Below are positions 34,172 to 42,795 of a DNA stretch of 64,000 bases, one piece after another. Numbering within the stretch: position 1 is the stretch's first letter; the number at the start of each line of letters is the position of its first letter. The notes below the pieces were generated by a model. That model was not told the origin of the DNA. It saw nothing but the letters and a program-made list of their open reading frames with translations, and ran no database searches. This stretch comes from Bradyrhizobium stylosanthis (GTDB lineage Bacteria; Pseudomonadota; Alphaproteobacteria; Rhizobiales; Xanthobacteraceae), in the NCBI RefSeq assembly GCF_001641335.1, contig NZ_LVEM01000006.1, positions 300 through 64,299 of the forward strand, written 5' to 3'. Both the position numbers and the translations under genes were made by a program.

Positions 34172-35377
34172 ATGGACAAGGGCATTTTTGCGGGGCTGAA
34201 GGTTCTGGACTGCGCGAGCTTCATCGCAGCGCCCGCGGCCGCGACCGTGCTGTCGGATTTCGGTGCCGACGTCATCAAGATCGAGCCGCCCGGCGCCGGC
34301 GACCCCTACCGCAATCTGCCCAACATTCCCGGCTATCCGAGCAGTGAGCACAACTACGCGTGGCTGCTGGAAGCCCGCAACAAGAAGAGCATCGCGCTCG
34401 ACCTCGCCAAACCCGAGGCGCAGGCCGTGCTCTACAAGCTGGTGGAAGAGGCCGACGTCTTCATCACCAACATGCCGCCGCCGGTACGCACCAAGCTCGG
34501 CATCACCTATGACCACCTCGCCCATCTCAACGACCGGCTGATCTACGCCTCCTTCACCGGCTATGGCGAAAAGGGCGAGGAGGCCAACAAGCCCGGCTTC
34601 GACAGCAACGCCTATTGGGCGCGATCCGGCCTGATGGACCTCGTCCGCGCCGACACCCACACCACGCCGGCCCGCTCGGTCGCCGGCATGGGCGACCATC
34701 CCTGCGCCATGGCCTTCTACGGCGCCATCGTCACCGCGCTCTATCAGCGCGAGAAGACCGGCAAGGGATCGCACGTCGCCTCCAACCTGATGGCGAATGG
34801 CATATGGGCGGCGAGCGTGCTGGCGCAGGCCAAGCTCTGCGGCGCCAAATTCGCCGAGCGGCGCCCCCGCGAGCGCGCGCTGAACGCGGTCGCCAATCAC
34901 TACCAGTGCAAGGACGGCCGCTGGCTGATCCTGTCGTTGCTCAGCGAGGAGAAACAGTTTCCGACGCTCGCCAAGTGCCTCGGACGCGAAGACCTGATCA
35001 ACGATCCCCGCTTCGCCACCAAGGCCGATCGCCATGCCCGTTCGGTCGAGCTGATCAAGATTTTCGACGAGACCTTCGCGACCAGGGATCTCGCCGAATG
35101 GCGCAAGATTCTCGACGGCAATGGCCTGGTGTTCGGCATCGTCGGCATTATGGACGACATTCCGAACGACAAGCAGATGCTCGACAACGAGGTGCTGGTG
35201 CCGTTCGAGAACGACACCATGCTCACCATCTCCAGCCCGATCTGGATCGACGGCGCCAAGAAGGTCCAGCCGCGCAAGCCGCCCGCAATCGGCGAGCACA
35301 GTGACGAGATTTTGCGTGGCGCGGGATACGACGAGAAGGCGATCAGGGAGCTGCGGTCGAAGGGCGCGGTCGGGTAA
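34172..35377 (+). CDS. CaiB/BaiF (class III) CoA transferase
   Basis: This 401-residue protein starts GLKVLDCASFIAAPAAATVLSDFGADVIKIEPP in pattern, the family's CoA-binding region. The likely catalytic aspartate is D144 in PGFDSNAYWARSG. It stands alone between repeats, with no partner enzymes of its own, so the acid cannot be named. It differs from the paralogue at 14474 in the length of the loop before the aspartate and in its C-terminal half. A standard ribosome site (GAGGGAG) lies about 13 bases upstream of the ATG. Confidence 0.87.
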   Translation: MDKGIFAGLKVLDCASFIAAPAAATVLSDFGADVIKIEPPGAGDPYRNLPNIPGYPSSEHNYAWLLEARNKKSIALDLAKPEAQAVLYKLVEEADVFITNMPPPVRTKLGITYDHLAHLNDRLIYASFTGYGEKGEEANKPGFDSNAYWARSGLMDLVRADTHTTPARSVAGMGDHPCAMAFYGAIVTALYQREKTGKGSHVASNLMANGIWAASVLAQAKLCGAKFAERRPRERALNAVANHYQCKDGRWLILSLLSEEKQFPTLAKCLGREDLINDPRFATKADRHARSVELIKIFDETFATRDLAEWRKILDGNGLVFGIVGIMDDIPNDKQMLDNEVLVPFENDTMLTISSPIWIDGAKKVQPRKPPAIGEHSDEILRGAGYDEKAIRELRSKGAVG

Positions 35378-35406
35378 GGGCGGGAACGCGCGCCGCACAC
35401 ACCGCC

Positions 35407-35580
35407 GTCGTCCCGGCGAAGGCCGGGACCCATAACCACAGGGAGTGGTTTGGCGAAGATTCGTCGTTCGGTATTGCCACCGACCGCATCGGGAAATCAC
35501 GCGGTATGGGTCCCGACCTTCGCCGGGACGACGTTGAGCAGATGCATTGCTGGATTGCTTCGCTACGCCCGCAATGACGA
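35407..35580. repeat. Palindromic element family B (copy 3) plus a family D half-site
   Basis: GTCGTCCCGGCGAAGGCCGG (35407) is inverted near 35532 as a GTCCCGACCTTCGCCGGGAC-type arm. A TTGGCGAAGATTCG central block is shared with the other B copies. A family D half-site (GATTGCTTCGCTACGCCCGC) follows at 35552-35580. It separates the CoA transferase and GST genes. Confidence 0.82.
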
Positions 35581-35632
35581 TGCTGGACGAGCTCGCTATA
35601 ACATTGGCAACACCCCAATGCCGCGAGGTCCC

Positions 35633-36280
35633 ATGCCGAGCTACCGCCTGCACTACTTCCCCGAATCCGGCAACAGCTACAAGCTGGCGCTGATGCTCAC
35701 GCTTTGCGGCGAGACGTTCGAGCCGGTGTGGACCGACTTCGGCGGCGGCGTCACGCGCAGCGCGGAATGGCGCGCGGCCGTCAACGAAATGGGCGAAATT
35801 CCGGTGCTCGAGATCGACGGCGTGAAGATGACGCAGACCGCGCCGCTCCTCTTGAAGCTCGCCGAGCAATATGGCCGCTTCGGCGCGGAGAGCGAGGCGG
35901 AAAAGTTCGAGCTGCTGCGCTGGCTGTTCTGGGACAACCACAAGCTCACCGGCTACATGGCGACCTATCGCTTCATGCGCGCCTTCACCGAGAAGAACGA
36001 TCCGCAGGTGCTGAAGCATTTCCGCCGCCGGCTCGACGACTTCCTCGGCATTCTCGACGGACATCTCAAGCACAACGCCTTCGCGATCGGCGCGAGGCCG
36101 ACGGTCGCCGATATCTCGATGATGGCCTATCTGCATTATCCGAGCGACGAGCACGGCTTCGATTTCGCCGCGAGCCATCCCGCGATCCATGCCTGGCTCG
36201 GCCGCATGGCGACGCTGCCCGGCTGGAAGCCGGCCTATGAATTGCTGCCGGGCAAGCGGATGACGAATTACGCGAAGTGA
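35633..36280 (+). CDS. Glutathione S-transferase family protein
   Basis: This 215-residue protein has the thioredoxin-like N-terminal domain of GSTs: YRLHYFPESGNSYKLALML, then GEIPVLEIDGVKMTQTAPLLLKLAEQYG (the cis-Pro and glutathione gamma-Glu-binding motif). An all-helical C-terminal domain carries the N-capping ARPTVADISMMAYLHYP. The start at 35633 has GAGG upstream; an ATG at 35618 would add five residues. It probably conjugates or isomerises electrophiles, with substrate unknown. It is a single gene. Confidence 0.87.
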   Translation: MPSYRLHYFPESGNSYKLALMLTLCGETFEPVWTDFGGGVTRSAEWRAAVNEMGEIPVLEIDGVKMTQTAPLLLKLAEQYGRFGAESEAEKFELLRWLFWDNHKLTGYMATYRFMRAFTEKNDPQVLKHFRRRLDDFLGILDGHLKHNAFAIGARPTVADISMMAYLHYPSDEHGFDFAASHPAIHAWLGRMATLPGWKPAYELLPGKRMTNYAK

Positions 36281-36295
36281 GGGAGGTTCTTTCTT

Positions 36296-36464
36296 CTCCC
36301 TCTCCCCGTTCTTACGGGGGCGCGACGAGCTTCGCTCGCGCTGAGAGGGTCGGGGTGAGGGGCTTCTCTCCGCGAGCGAGATTCATCGATAGACCTGTAC
36401 CCCCTCACCCGGATTGCATCTTCGATGCAATCCTACCTCTCCCCGCAAGCGGGGCGAGGTAAGG
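36296..36464. repeat. Dispersed palindromic element, family A (copy 6)
   Basis: CTCCCTCTCCCCGTTCTTACG at the left and CCTACCTCTCCCCGCAAGCG at the right bound the element. An added hairpin (GCGACGAGCTTCGCTCGCGC) lies in the left half and GGATTGCATC/GATGCAATCC in the right half. It lies between GST and the small membrane protein gene. Confidence 0.82.
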
Positions 36465-36468
36465 AAGA

Positions 36469-36633
36469 TCACCTCAGCGCCAGCCAGCCCAGCGTGAACA
36501 AAATTCCGCCGACGATGACGACCACGGCGACCGCCCAGGTGCTGACGCGGACGCTGCCGGTGATCTGCTTGGCTTCCTCATTGCGCGCGATCTCGCGATT
36601 GCGCTCCTTGTTGGCTTCGCTGGTGTCCGTCAT
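36469..36633 (-). CDS. Small single-span membrane protein
   Basis: This 54-residue protein starts MTDTSEANKERNREIARNEE, a charged, probably helical cytoplasmic stretch, followed by one hydrophobic segment (about residues 31-51, WAVAVVVIVGGILFTLGWLAL) and a terminal Arg. Codon use agrees with its neighbours and the frame is closed by a TGA at 36469-36471. Its function is unknown. It could be a small membrane regulator of the type common in rhizobia. It is shorter than the usual size cut-off and easily missed. Confidence 0.6.
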   Translation of the reverse strand: MTDTSEANKERNREIARNEEAKQITGSVRVSTWAVAVVVIVGGILFTLGWLALR

Positions 36634-36702
36634 GGGTCATCCAAATCGCAATCGGGTGTTATCTTGCGCGTGATCTCTCCGGAAGACTTTCCGGATCACA
36701 CG

Positions 36703-38274
36703 CTAACGCGTCTTGATGAAGCACATGCCGATGCGGCGCGAGGCCGCGGCAGCCTGACAGGTCAAGCCTGTAGCACAGCTCCATGACGTAAAACTCTTGT
36801 CCCGCGTTCCCGATCCCGCATTTTCCAGGGAACAATGTGCGCCCCAGCCGTCCTGATACTCGGTGCCGGCGAGCTCGGCGCTGCCGCGGGTCTGCGGCCG
36901 GCTGGCAAATCCACGTGAGAAATCAGGCTGTTTGCCGGTGGCGAATGCAGTCAGGATGCCGCGGCGACGGAGCTGGTCGCCGATAAAATGCGGTGAGGCC
37001 GGCACGATGGTGGAATTCGACGGCTTGTCCGCCAGCCAGTCGACGCCCGGGAAATGGAAGCCGCCGATGCCGCGGGTCTGGTGGCAGCCGGCACAGGTGA
37101 CGTCGTTGAGGCGGCGCTGGAAGCCCGCGACCGAGCGGATGTTCTGCAACTCGCCGCGCGCCGCGGCCTGCTTCAGCGCACCGACCACGTCGTTGTCGGT
37201 GAAAACCGGGCTGTCCTTGCCTTGTTCTTTTCCTTGTTCTTTTCCTTGCCCTTTTTCTTCCCCCTGCATCAAGCCGAACTCCGGCTGCATCGCCGAAGCA
37301 TCGAGGCCCGCCGGCGTCGGCACGACCGCAGCACTGGCGAGAAATTTTTCGGGGATGAGGACGGTGCCGCGATCGAACTCGCGAAGGTTTTCCGGCGTCA
37401 GCAGCCACGCCTTGAAGTCGCGCCGGAGATCATCGTCGGCGAGGATGCGGTCACGGTCGATCTGGTTCTCCAGCGTCGATTCCTCGAAGGTCTTCGTCGC
37501 GGAATTGTACTTGAACACCTTCAAGAGATAGTCGGAGCGGAAATCGTGCAGCGCCGATTTCGGCGCGATCGAGATCTGGATGTTGGTCTCGATGCGGTCG
37601 AGCATCGCATCGGTGGGATGGACGCCGCCGCCGATCAATCCCTGCCAGTCGCCGTTGTCGAGCCAGCGCCGCGCGACCTCGGCGCAGGTGAGCGGCTTGC
37701 CGTTCGCATCCATTTGGCGCGCATCGCGCGCCTTCAGCACCAGGTTGAACGTCATGGGCAGGCGCGTTCCGGTCCTGCTGCCGTCGGGCTTGGCTTCGAT
37801 GCGCGCGAGACGGTAGATCAGCCGGATCTCGCCGCAGGATTCTTCCGAGACATAGGCGCGGTCCATGCGGTTGACGATCCCCGCCAGCACGAAGCGCGTG
37901 TCGGGGGATTTCAGGTTGGCGCGGTCGAACAGCTGCACGTCAAAGCCTTCACCGACGCCGATGGTCTCGGTCGGCCAGGCCGCTTTCTGCTGCGCGACGT
38001 AGCGCTCGAACTCCGCGTCGATCGCAGGGGGAATCTGTTTGAGCTGCGGCAACGAGGAGAACAGCAGATCGGTCGTCAGCGGAAAGTTCGCGTTGCGCTC
38101 CGGCCAGAGCAGACGCGAGATCGTCAAAGTATCCTGCTCGTCGAGCCTGCGCAGGAGGGCGGGATCGGTGATTGCGGTGCCGCGCGTCAGCGGCGCGCTC
38201 TCCGCTGCGACAAGCGAGACAGTGCCGGCCAACAACACGACGGCAGCAAGGAGAATTCGCAACGCGCGGCTCAT
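36703..38274 (-). CDS. Secreted protein with one c-type heme motif
   Basis: This 523-residue protein has a Sec signal peptide (MSRALRILLAAVVLLAGTVS, cleavage near AAES). One heme motif CAGCH (C394, C397, H398) is followed by QTRGIGGFHFPG. Several cysteine pairs lie near the C-terminus (CATGLTC, GMCF), so disulfides are likely. A low-complexity run of KEQG repeats occupies about residues 340-355. I do not recognise the enzyme family; the size and single heme suggest a periplasmic redox or binding protein. I start at the ATG at 38274; an upstream in-frame GTG would add nine residues. Confidence 0.6.
   Translation of the reverse strand: MSRALRILLAAVVLLAGTVSLVAAESAPLTRGTAITDPALLRRLDEQDTLTISRLLWPERNANFPLTTDLLFSSLPQLKQIPPAIDAEFERYVAQQKAAWPTETIGVGEGFDVQLFDRANLKSPDTRFVLAGIVNRMDRAYVSEESCGEIRLIYRLARIEAKPDGSRTGTRLPMTFNLVLKARDARQMDANGKPLTCAEVARRWLDNGDWQGLIGGGVHPTDAMLDRIETNIQISIAPKSALHDFRSDYLLKVFKYNSATKTFEESTLENQIDRDRILADDDLRRDFKAWLLTPENLREFDRGTVLIPEKFLASAAVVPTPAGLDASAMQPEFGLMQGEEKGQGKEQGKEQGKDSPVFTDNDVVGALKQAAARGELQNIRSVAGFQRRLNDVTCAGCHQTRGIGGFHFPGVDWLADKPSNSTIVPASPHFIGDQLRRRGILTAFATGKQPDFSRGFASRPQTRGSAELAGTEYQDGWGAHCSLENAGSGTRDKSFTSWSCATGLTCQAAAASRRIGMCFIKTR
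37220..37255. repeat. In-gene 12-bp tandem repeat
   Basis: Three units of CCTTGTTCTTTT (third CCTTGCCCTTTT), read on the other strand as KEQG repeats, lie inside the secreted heme-c gene. The unit is a multiple of three, so gain or loss of units would change loop length without a frameshift. Confidence 0.75.
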
Positions 38275-38367
38275 GCCTGAGGTAACACCGCGCAGGGACA
38301 CCTATTCAAGTAAAAAGGCGCCTCACATGGTAGTGAAGCGCCTCTTCGAAAGTCGAATATCGACAGC

Positions 38368-39351
38368 TCAGCGCGCGACGATCAGGCCCTTGCTGGTGAC
38401 GACGACCCAGCGGCCGTCCTGACGGCGGATCGCGTCGACGCGGCCGACGCCGGGGATGGGGTCGCCGGCATAGACCTCGTAGAGGCCATCGCGGCCCTCG
38501 ATCAACGCGCCGCCATTGGCGACATCGCGCAGCCGCCAGCCTTCGAGCGTCGGCAGGCGTCCGACATCGGTCTTGGGTGCGGCGGGAACGGGAGCCGGTG
38601 CGACAGCAGCGGTCGCGACCTGCGCCGGCGCGATCGAGCCGGTGGTCTCCCTGGCGGGTGCAGCGGCGGCCTGCGCAGGGGCTGCGGGCGGCGTGGCGCG
38701 AAGCTTGTCCACGGTCTCGGACAGTTTTGCCAGCTTGGCCATCGGCTCGGCCTGCGCCTTCTCGAGCTTGTCGAGACGGTCATTGGCACGGTTGGACTGG
38801 CTGAGGCCGGTCTTTGTGCTGTGCTCGACATTCGCCTTGAGCGCGACGAGGTCTGCATCGATCCGCGCGACGGACGCATCCAGCGCGCTGGTGTCGGCGA
38901 CCTGCACCGGCGCGGCGGCCGGGGCAGCAAAATGCATCATGCCGGCAGTCGCCAGCGCACCGCTGATGGCACCTACGCTTGCGGCAATCGCCACCACGGC
39001 GGCCATCGCGGACAGGCGACGCGTGCTGCCGGTCTCGCGCGGCGCGTCTGCCTTGGCATGCGGAGCAAACTCCTCGCGCTCCCAGGCGCGGTCGGCCGGA
39101 GGCATGACGATGAGCTTGCCCAGCTTCGGCTCGGGCTTGGCTTCGGCTTTGGCCTCGAACTTCGGCACCTCGATCCGCGGCGGCTCGACCTTGGGGGCCT
39201 CGGCCTTGACCGGATCGGGCTTGGGCAGCGTCTCATGGTCGGGGGCGATCGAGGGGGCCTCGATACCGGCAGCAGCTTCTACGGCCTGCGGCGCTGCGGC
39301 GTCGACAACACCGGAATCCTGGGCAGCCTGCTCGGACATTGGTTCGCTCAC
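38368..39351 (-). CDS. Membrane-anchored Ala/Pro-rich protein of unknown function
   Basis: This 327-residue protein has a proline- and glutamate-rich cytoplasmic N-terminus (residues 30-80, KVEPPRIEVPKFEAKAEAKPEP). One membrane segment lies at about 113-137, then a probable coiled coil (about 150-220, KANVEHSTKTGLSQ...KLAKLSETVDKLR) and an Ala/Pro linker. A compact C-terminal domain (LEGWRLRDVANGGALIEGRDGLYEVYAGD) resembles small beta domains that bind periplasmic or pilus partners. It appears to be common in Bradyrhizobium. No function is known, and the gene is monocistronic. Confidence 0.65.
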   Translation of the reverse strand: MSEPMSEQAAQDSGVVDAAAPQAVEAAAGIEAPSIAPDHETLPKPDPVKAEAPKVEPPRIEVPKFEAKAEAKPEPKLGKLIVMPPADRAWEREEFAPHAKADAPRETGSTRRLSAMAAVVAIAASVGAISGALATAGMMHFAAPAAAPVQVADTSALDASVARIDADLVALKANVEHSTKTGLSQSNRANDRLDKLEKAQAEPMAKLAKLSETVDKLRATPPAAPAQAAAAPARETTGSIAPAQVATAAVAPAPVPAAPKTDVGRLPTLEGWRLRDVANGGALIEGRDGLYEVYAGDPIPGVGRVDAIRRQDGRWVVVTSKGLIVAR

Positions 39352-39558
39352 GGCTCAAATACTCCAGTCTGGATTGACCTTTTGGTAACTTTCATTGCTT
39401 GCGAAATCCTTACCTTCGGACCCACTAACCGAAATTTTAGGAACTCTTCCGGGGCCGAATTGGGCCGGGAAAGTGGAACCGGTGTGGCGAGCGTGAAACA
39501 GTTTGTCACCGCGAAGATGAACGGCGGCGCAATGGGTGGGGCGCGCGGCCTCCCACGC

Positions 39559-39646
39559 CGTCATTGCGAGGAGCGAAGCGACGAAGCAATCCAGAGTCTC
39601 GCCTCAGCGGACGGTCTGGATTGCTTCGCTGCGCTCGCAATGACGG
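39559..39646. repeat. Dispersed palindromic element, family D (copy 1)
   Basis: CGTCATTGCGAGGAGCGAAG with GAAGCAATCCAGA at the left is inverted as TCTGGATTGCTTCG...GCTCGCAATGACG at the right. The rest of the 311-base gap (39352-39558) holds the AT-richer promoter side of the preceding membrane-protein gene, with no other recognisable feature. Confidence 0.87.
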
Positions 39647-39662
39647 TGGCTAGAGCGGCGGA

Positions 39663-40160
39663 CTACATCACGACCGGCGCATCCGGCAGCTCGTTCGCAT
39701 GCGGGCCCTGCGGCGGAAAATGCCGTGCCAGCTCGCGCGACACTGCGGCGATGCCGCCGATCACACCCTGCTCGAACCGGCCGGAGGCGAACTCGGCCTC
39801 CATCGCGCGGCAGATGCGCTCCCAGCCTTCACCGCCCACCTTAGCGTCGATGCCGCGGTCGGCGATGATCTCGACGTCGCGGTCGGCGAGCAGGAGATAG
39901 ATGAGGACGCCGTTGTTGTGCGCAGTGTCCCAGATGCGCAGATGCGAGAACACGTCGAGCGCCCGCTCGCGCGCCGGCTGGTTGCGGAACAGCGAGCCGC
40001 CGTCGAGCGCGCCTTCGACCACGAAGCGGACCTGGCCGGAATGCGTGCTCTCGCCCTGCCGGATCGCCTGTTCGATGCGGTCGAGGACGGCTTGCGGGAA
40101 GATCTGCCTGGCCCGCCAATGGTGCTGCACGAGATGCGTGGCAATGCGCTTGATGCTCAT
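39663..40160 (-). CDS. TPM-domain protein, soluble
   Basis: This 165-residue protein contains a TPM domain (QVRFVVEGALDGG...ARERALDVFSHLRIWDTAHNNGVLIYLLLADRDVEIIADRGI). There is no signal peptide and only a short C-terminal tail. TPM proteins are named for thylakoid, PSII-repair and membrane functions. It follows the membrane-bound TPM gene with a gap of five bases, and LemA precedes both, a familiar three-gene set. A role in membrane-protein turnover or stress is inferred from families only. Confidence 0.87.
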   Translation of the reverse strand: MSIKRIATHLVQHHWRARQIFPQAVLDRIEQAIRQGESTHSGQVRFVVEGALDGGSLFRNQPARERALDVFSHLRIWDTAHNNGVLIYLLLADRDVEIIADRGIDAKVGGEGWERICRAMEAEFASGRFEQGVIGGIAAVSRELARHFPPQGPHANELPDAPVVM

Positions 40161-40165
40161 GACCG

Positions 40166-41050
40166 CTACCAGCTCCCCGAGGCGCCGCCGCCGCCGAAAC
40201 TGCCGCCCCCGCCGCTGAAGCTGCCGCTATCACTGCTCGACGATCCGCTGCTCCAGCCGCCTCCCGACGAGCCGCTCGACCACGAGCCCCCGCGCGACGA
40301 CCGCGTGGCTGGCCCCATTGCAGAAAACAGATCGGCAATGAACCCGATGACGAAACCGACGGCGCCGAGCGCCAGCGCCAGCGCGGCCGAGCCGAGAATG
40401 ATCCAGCTCAGCACCGCAATGATGCCGCCGGTCGCCAATGATCCGACCAGCCGCCCCAGCATGGCACGGAAGAACCCGCCGACACCGAGGGAGGCGAATA
40501 ATGTCACGATGAAGAGCGGCGCGAGATCGTCGATATTGCCGAAATTCACCGTGGGAGACGGAACCGGCAGCGGCTCGCCGTCGATCACCTTGATCATGCG
40601 ATCGACACCATCGGAGATGCCGCCGCCGAAATCGCCGGTCCTGAATTTCGGCGTGATGATCTCGTCGATGATCCGCCGCGAGGTGACGTCGGTGAGCGCG
40701 CCCTCGAGGCCGTAGCCGACCTCGATGCGCAAATGCCGGTCGTTCTTGGCGACGACGAGGATCGCGCCGTCGTCGATTTTCTTGCGACCGATCTTCCAGG
40801 CCTCAGCAACGCGGATCGCGTACTGCTCGATCGTCTCCGGCTGCGTCGTCGGCACGATCAGGACGGCGACCTGGCTGCCCTTGCGCGTCTCGAAATCGCG
40901 CAGTTTTTGCGTGAGCGCGGCAATGTCGCTGCTGGACAGTGTCCCGGTCTGGTCGACCACGCGGCCGGTGAGCTGGGGGACGGCGACGTCGGCGAAGGCG
41001 GGGAAAGCAAAAGCGAAGAGCGCGACAACAAGCCATACACTCAGTGTCAT
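40166..41050 (-). CDS. TPM-domain membrane protein
   Basis: This 294-residue protein has a signal peptide (MTLSVWLVVALFAFAFPAFA), then a TPM domain (LTGRVVDQTGTLSSSDIAALTQKLRDFETRKGSQVAVLIVPTT) with EVGYGLEGALTDVTSRRIIDE. Hydrophobic segments at about 180-235 follow, and a glycine/serine-rich tail ends SFGGGGASGSW. It is typical of the YgcG/TPM group next to lemA. I start at 41050 because the signal peptide begins there; upstream codons come from a family E repeat that abuts the start codon. No convincing ribosome site is visible ahead of this ATG, so the start is moderate. Confidence 0.83.
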   Translation of the reverse strand: MTLSVWLVVALFAFAFPAFADVAVPQLTGRVVDQTGTLSSSDIAALTQKLRDFETRKGSQVAVLIVPTTQPETIEQYAIRVAEAWKIGRKKIDDGAILVVAKNDRHLRIEVGYGLEGALTDVTSRRIIDEIITPKFRTGDFGGGISDGVDRMIKVIDGEPLPVPSPTVNFGNIDDLAPLFIVTLFASLGVGGFFRAMLGRLVGSLATGGIIAVLSWIILGSAALALALGAVGFVIGFIADLFSAMGPATRSSRGGSWSSGSSGGGWSSGSSSSDSGSFSGGGGSFGGGGASGSW

Positions 41051-41147
41051 CGCCCGGCTTGACCGGGCGATCCAGTATTCCAGAGACGCCAGAGCGATAC
41101 GGAGAAGCCCCGGCGTACCGGATTCCCCGCCTTCGCGGGGAATGACA
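41047..41147. repeat. Dispersed palindromic element, family E (copy 2)
   Basis: GTCATCGCCCGGCTTGACCGG with inner CCAGTATTCC is inverted at the right as CCGGATTCCCCGCCTTCGCG and GGGAATGAC. Its left end includes the ATG (as CAT) of the TPM gene, so the element supplies that gene's start region and 5' leader. Confidence 0.8.
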
Positions 41148-41188
41148 GTTTTGGGTGGGGTGAAGCGCATTCGCGAAACGGCGCGCGC

Positions 41189-41797
41189 TTACTTCGACGG
41201 CGCGGGCGCCGGGTTGAAATCCACCTTCGGCGCGGTCGATATCTCCTTCTCGTTCGCGACCGAGAAATTCGGCTTCTCCTTGTAGCCGAACGCCATCGCA
41301 GTGAGGTTGGACGGGAACGAGCGGATGGTGACGTTATAGTCCTGCACCGCCTTGATGTAGCGGTTGCGGGCGACCGTGATACGGTTCTCGGTGCCCTCGA
41401 GCTGCGACATCAGATCCTTGAACAGCGCGTCCGACTTGAGCTGCGGGTAGTTTTCCGTGACCACGAGCAGCCGCGACAGCGCGCTGGAGAGCTCGCCCTG
41501 GGCGGCCTGGAACTTCTGGAACGCGGCGGGGTCGTTCAAGACCTCCGGCGTCGCCTGGATGCTGCCGACCTTGGCGCGGGCATTGGTGACGCCGAGCAGC
41601 ACGTCCTTTTCCTGCTGGGCAAAACCCTTCACCGAGTTGACGAGGTTGGGCACCAGATCGGCGCGACGCTGATACTGGTTCACGACCTCGGACCAGTTCG
41701 CCTTGATCTGCTCGTCCTCGCTCTGGATTGCGTTGTAGCCGCAATTGGTCAGGCTCAGCGAGGCCAGCGCCGCCAGCACGGTCAGGATCTTGCGCAT
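41189..41797 (-). CDS. lemA: LemA-family lipoprotein
   Basis: This 202-residue protein has a lipoprotein signal with the acylated Cys C19 in LSLTNCGYN. The LemA body is a four-helix bundle: NWSEVVNQYQRRADLVPNLVNSVKGFAQQEKDVL, then RLLVVTENYPQLKSDALFKDLMSQLEGTENRI. Its function is poorly known; it often pairs with TPM/YgcG genes as here. GGGAGAAATTTA sits just upstream of the ATG as a ribosome site. It is first gene of the lemA-tpm-tpm cluster. Confidence 0.93.
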   Translation of the reverse strand: MRKILTVLAALASLSLTNCGYNAIQSEDEQIKANWSEVVNQYQRRADLVPNLVNSVKGFAQQEKDVLLGVTNARAKVGSIQATPEVLNDPAAFQKFQAAQGELSSALSRLLVVTENYPQLKSDALFKDLMSQLEGTENRITVARNRYIKAVQDYNVTIRSFPSNLTAMAFGYKEKPNFSVANEKEISTAPKVDFNPAPAPSK

Positions 41798-41935
41798 TAA
41801 ATTTCTCCCGGTGGAATCTGGCGCAAGGTAGCAGATTGAGCGCGAAAAGCAGCCGATTTACGCAAGCCTCTTGCCTATCCGCAGGCGACATAGTCAACTC
41901 TCGGCAACAAGACGAAAAACGCCAGGGGGAACGCG

Positions 41936-42790
41936 ATGAGCTCGTTCGAGACCATCCTCGTGGAGAGGCCGGAGCCGGCGATCGTCCGTGTCGTGATGAA
42001 CCGGCCCGAGGCGCGCAACGCGCAGAACCTGCAGATGACCTACGACCTCAATGCCGCCTTCGACGAAGCGGTGCAGGACGACGCGGTCAAGGTGATCATC
42101 CTCGCCGGCAACGGGCCGCACTTCTCCTCCGGTCACGACCTGCGCCCCGGCGGCAAGAACGGCGCAGGCACAGATTTTCCGCCGATCGGAAATTGGGGCG
42201 GCTTTGCCGAACCCAACGCCCATGGCCGCTTCGCGCGCGAGCAGGAAATATATCTCCAGATCACGCGGCGCTGGCGCAATCTGGCCAAACCGACCATTGC
42301 CGAGGTGCACGGCAAGTGCATCGCGGGCGGATTGATGCTGGCCTGGGCCTGCGATCTCATCGTCGCCAGCGACGATGCGCAGTTCTGCGACCCTGTCGTC
42401 GCCATGGGCGTCTGCGGCGTCGAATGGTTCGTGCATCCCTGGGAGCTGGGCGCGCGGAAGGCCAAGGAGTTCCTGTTCACAGCCGACAGCTGGAGCGCGC
42501 AGGAAGCGCATCAGCTCGGCATGGTCAACCAGGTGGTGCCGCGTGCGGAGCTGTCGGCGCGCGTGCTGGAGCTGGCGCGCCGGATCGCATCGAAGCCGTC
42601 GTTCGCGCTCAAGCTCACCAAGGAAGCGGTGAACCGCTCGGTCGACGTGATGGGACAGCCCGCCGCGATCGACCAGGCCTTTGCGCTGCATCAGCTCTGT
42701 CACGCCCACAATCTCCAGGAGTTCGGCATGATCGTCGATCCATCCGGCCTGCATCCCTCCGTGCGCAAGCCGCCGGCGGCCGCGGAGTAG
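41936..42790 (+). CDS. Enoyl-CoA hydratase/isomerase family protein
   Basis: This 284-residue crotonase-fold protein has the oxyanion hole pattern HFSSGHDLRPG (62-72) and AEVHGKCIAGGLMLAWACDL (122-141). Both catalytic glutamates of standard enoyl-CoA hydratase are replaced: the C-E-L glutamate is M134 and the P-E glutamate is V154. E163 in GVEWFV could act instead. It may catalyse something other than water addition. It is the first gene of a three-gene operon with two acyl-CoA dehydrogenases (5- and 15-base gaps). GGGGGAA lies just before the ATG. Confidence 0.85.
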   Translation: MSSFETILVERPEPAIVRVVMNRPEARNAQNLQMTYDLNAAFDEAVQDDAVKVIILAGNGPHFSSGHDLRPGGKNGAGTDFPPIGNWGGFAEPNAHGRFAREQEIYLQITRRWRNLAKPTIAEVHGKCIAGGLMLAWACDLIVASDDAQFCDPVVAMGVCGVEWFVHPWELGARKAKEFLFTADSWSAQEAHQLGMVNQVVPRAELSARVLELARRIASKPSFALKLTKEAVNRSVDVMGQPAAIDQAFALHQLCHAHNLQEFGMIVDPSGLHPSVRKPPAAAE

Positions 42791-42795
42791 ACACT

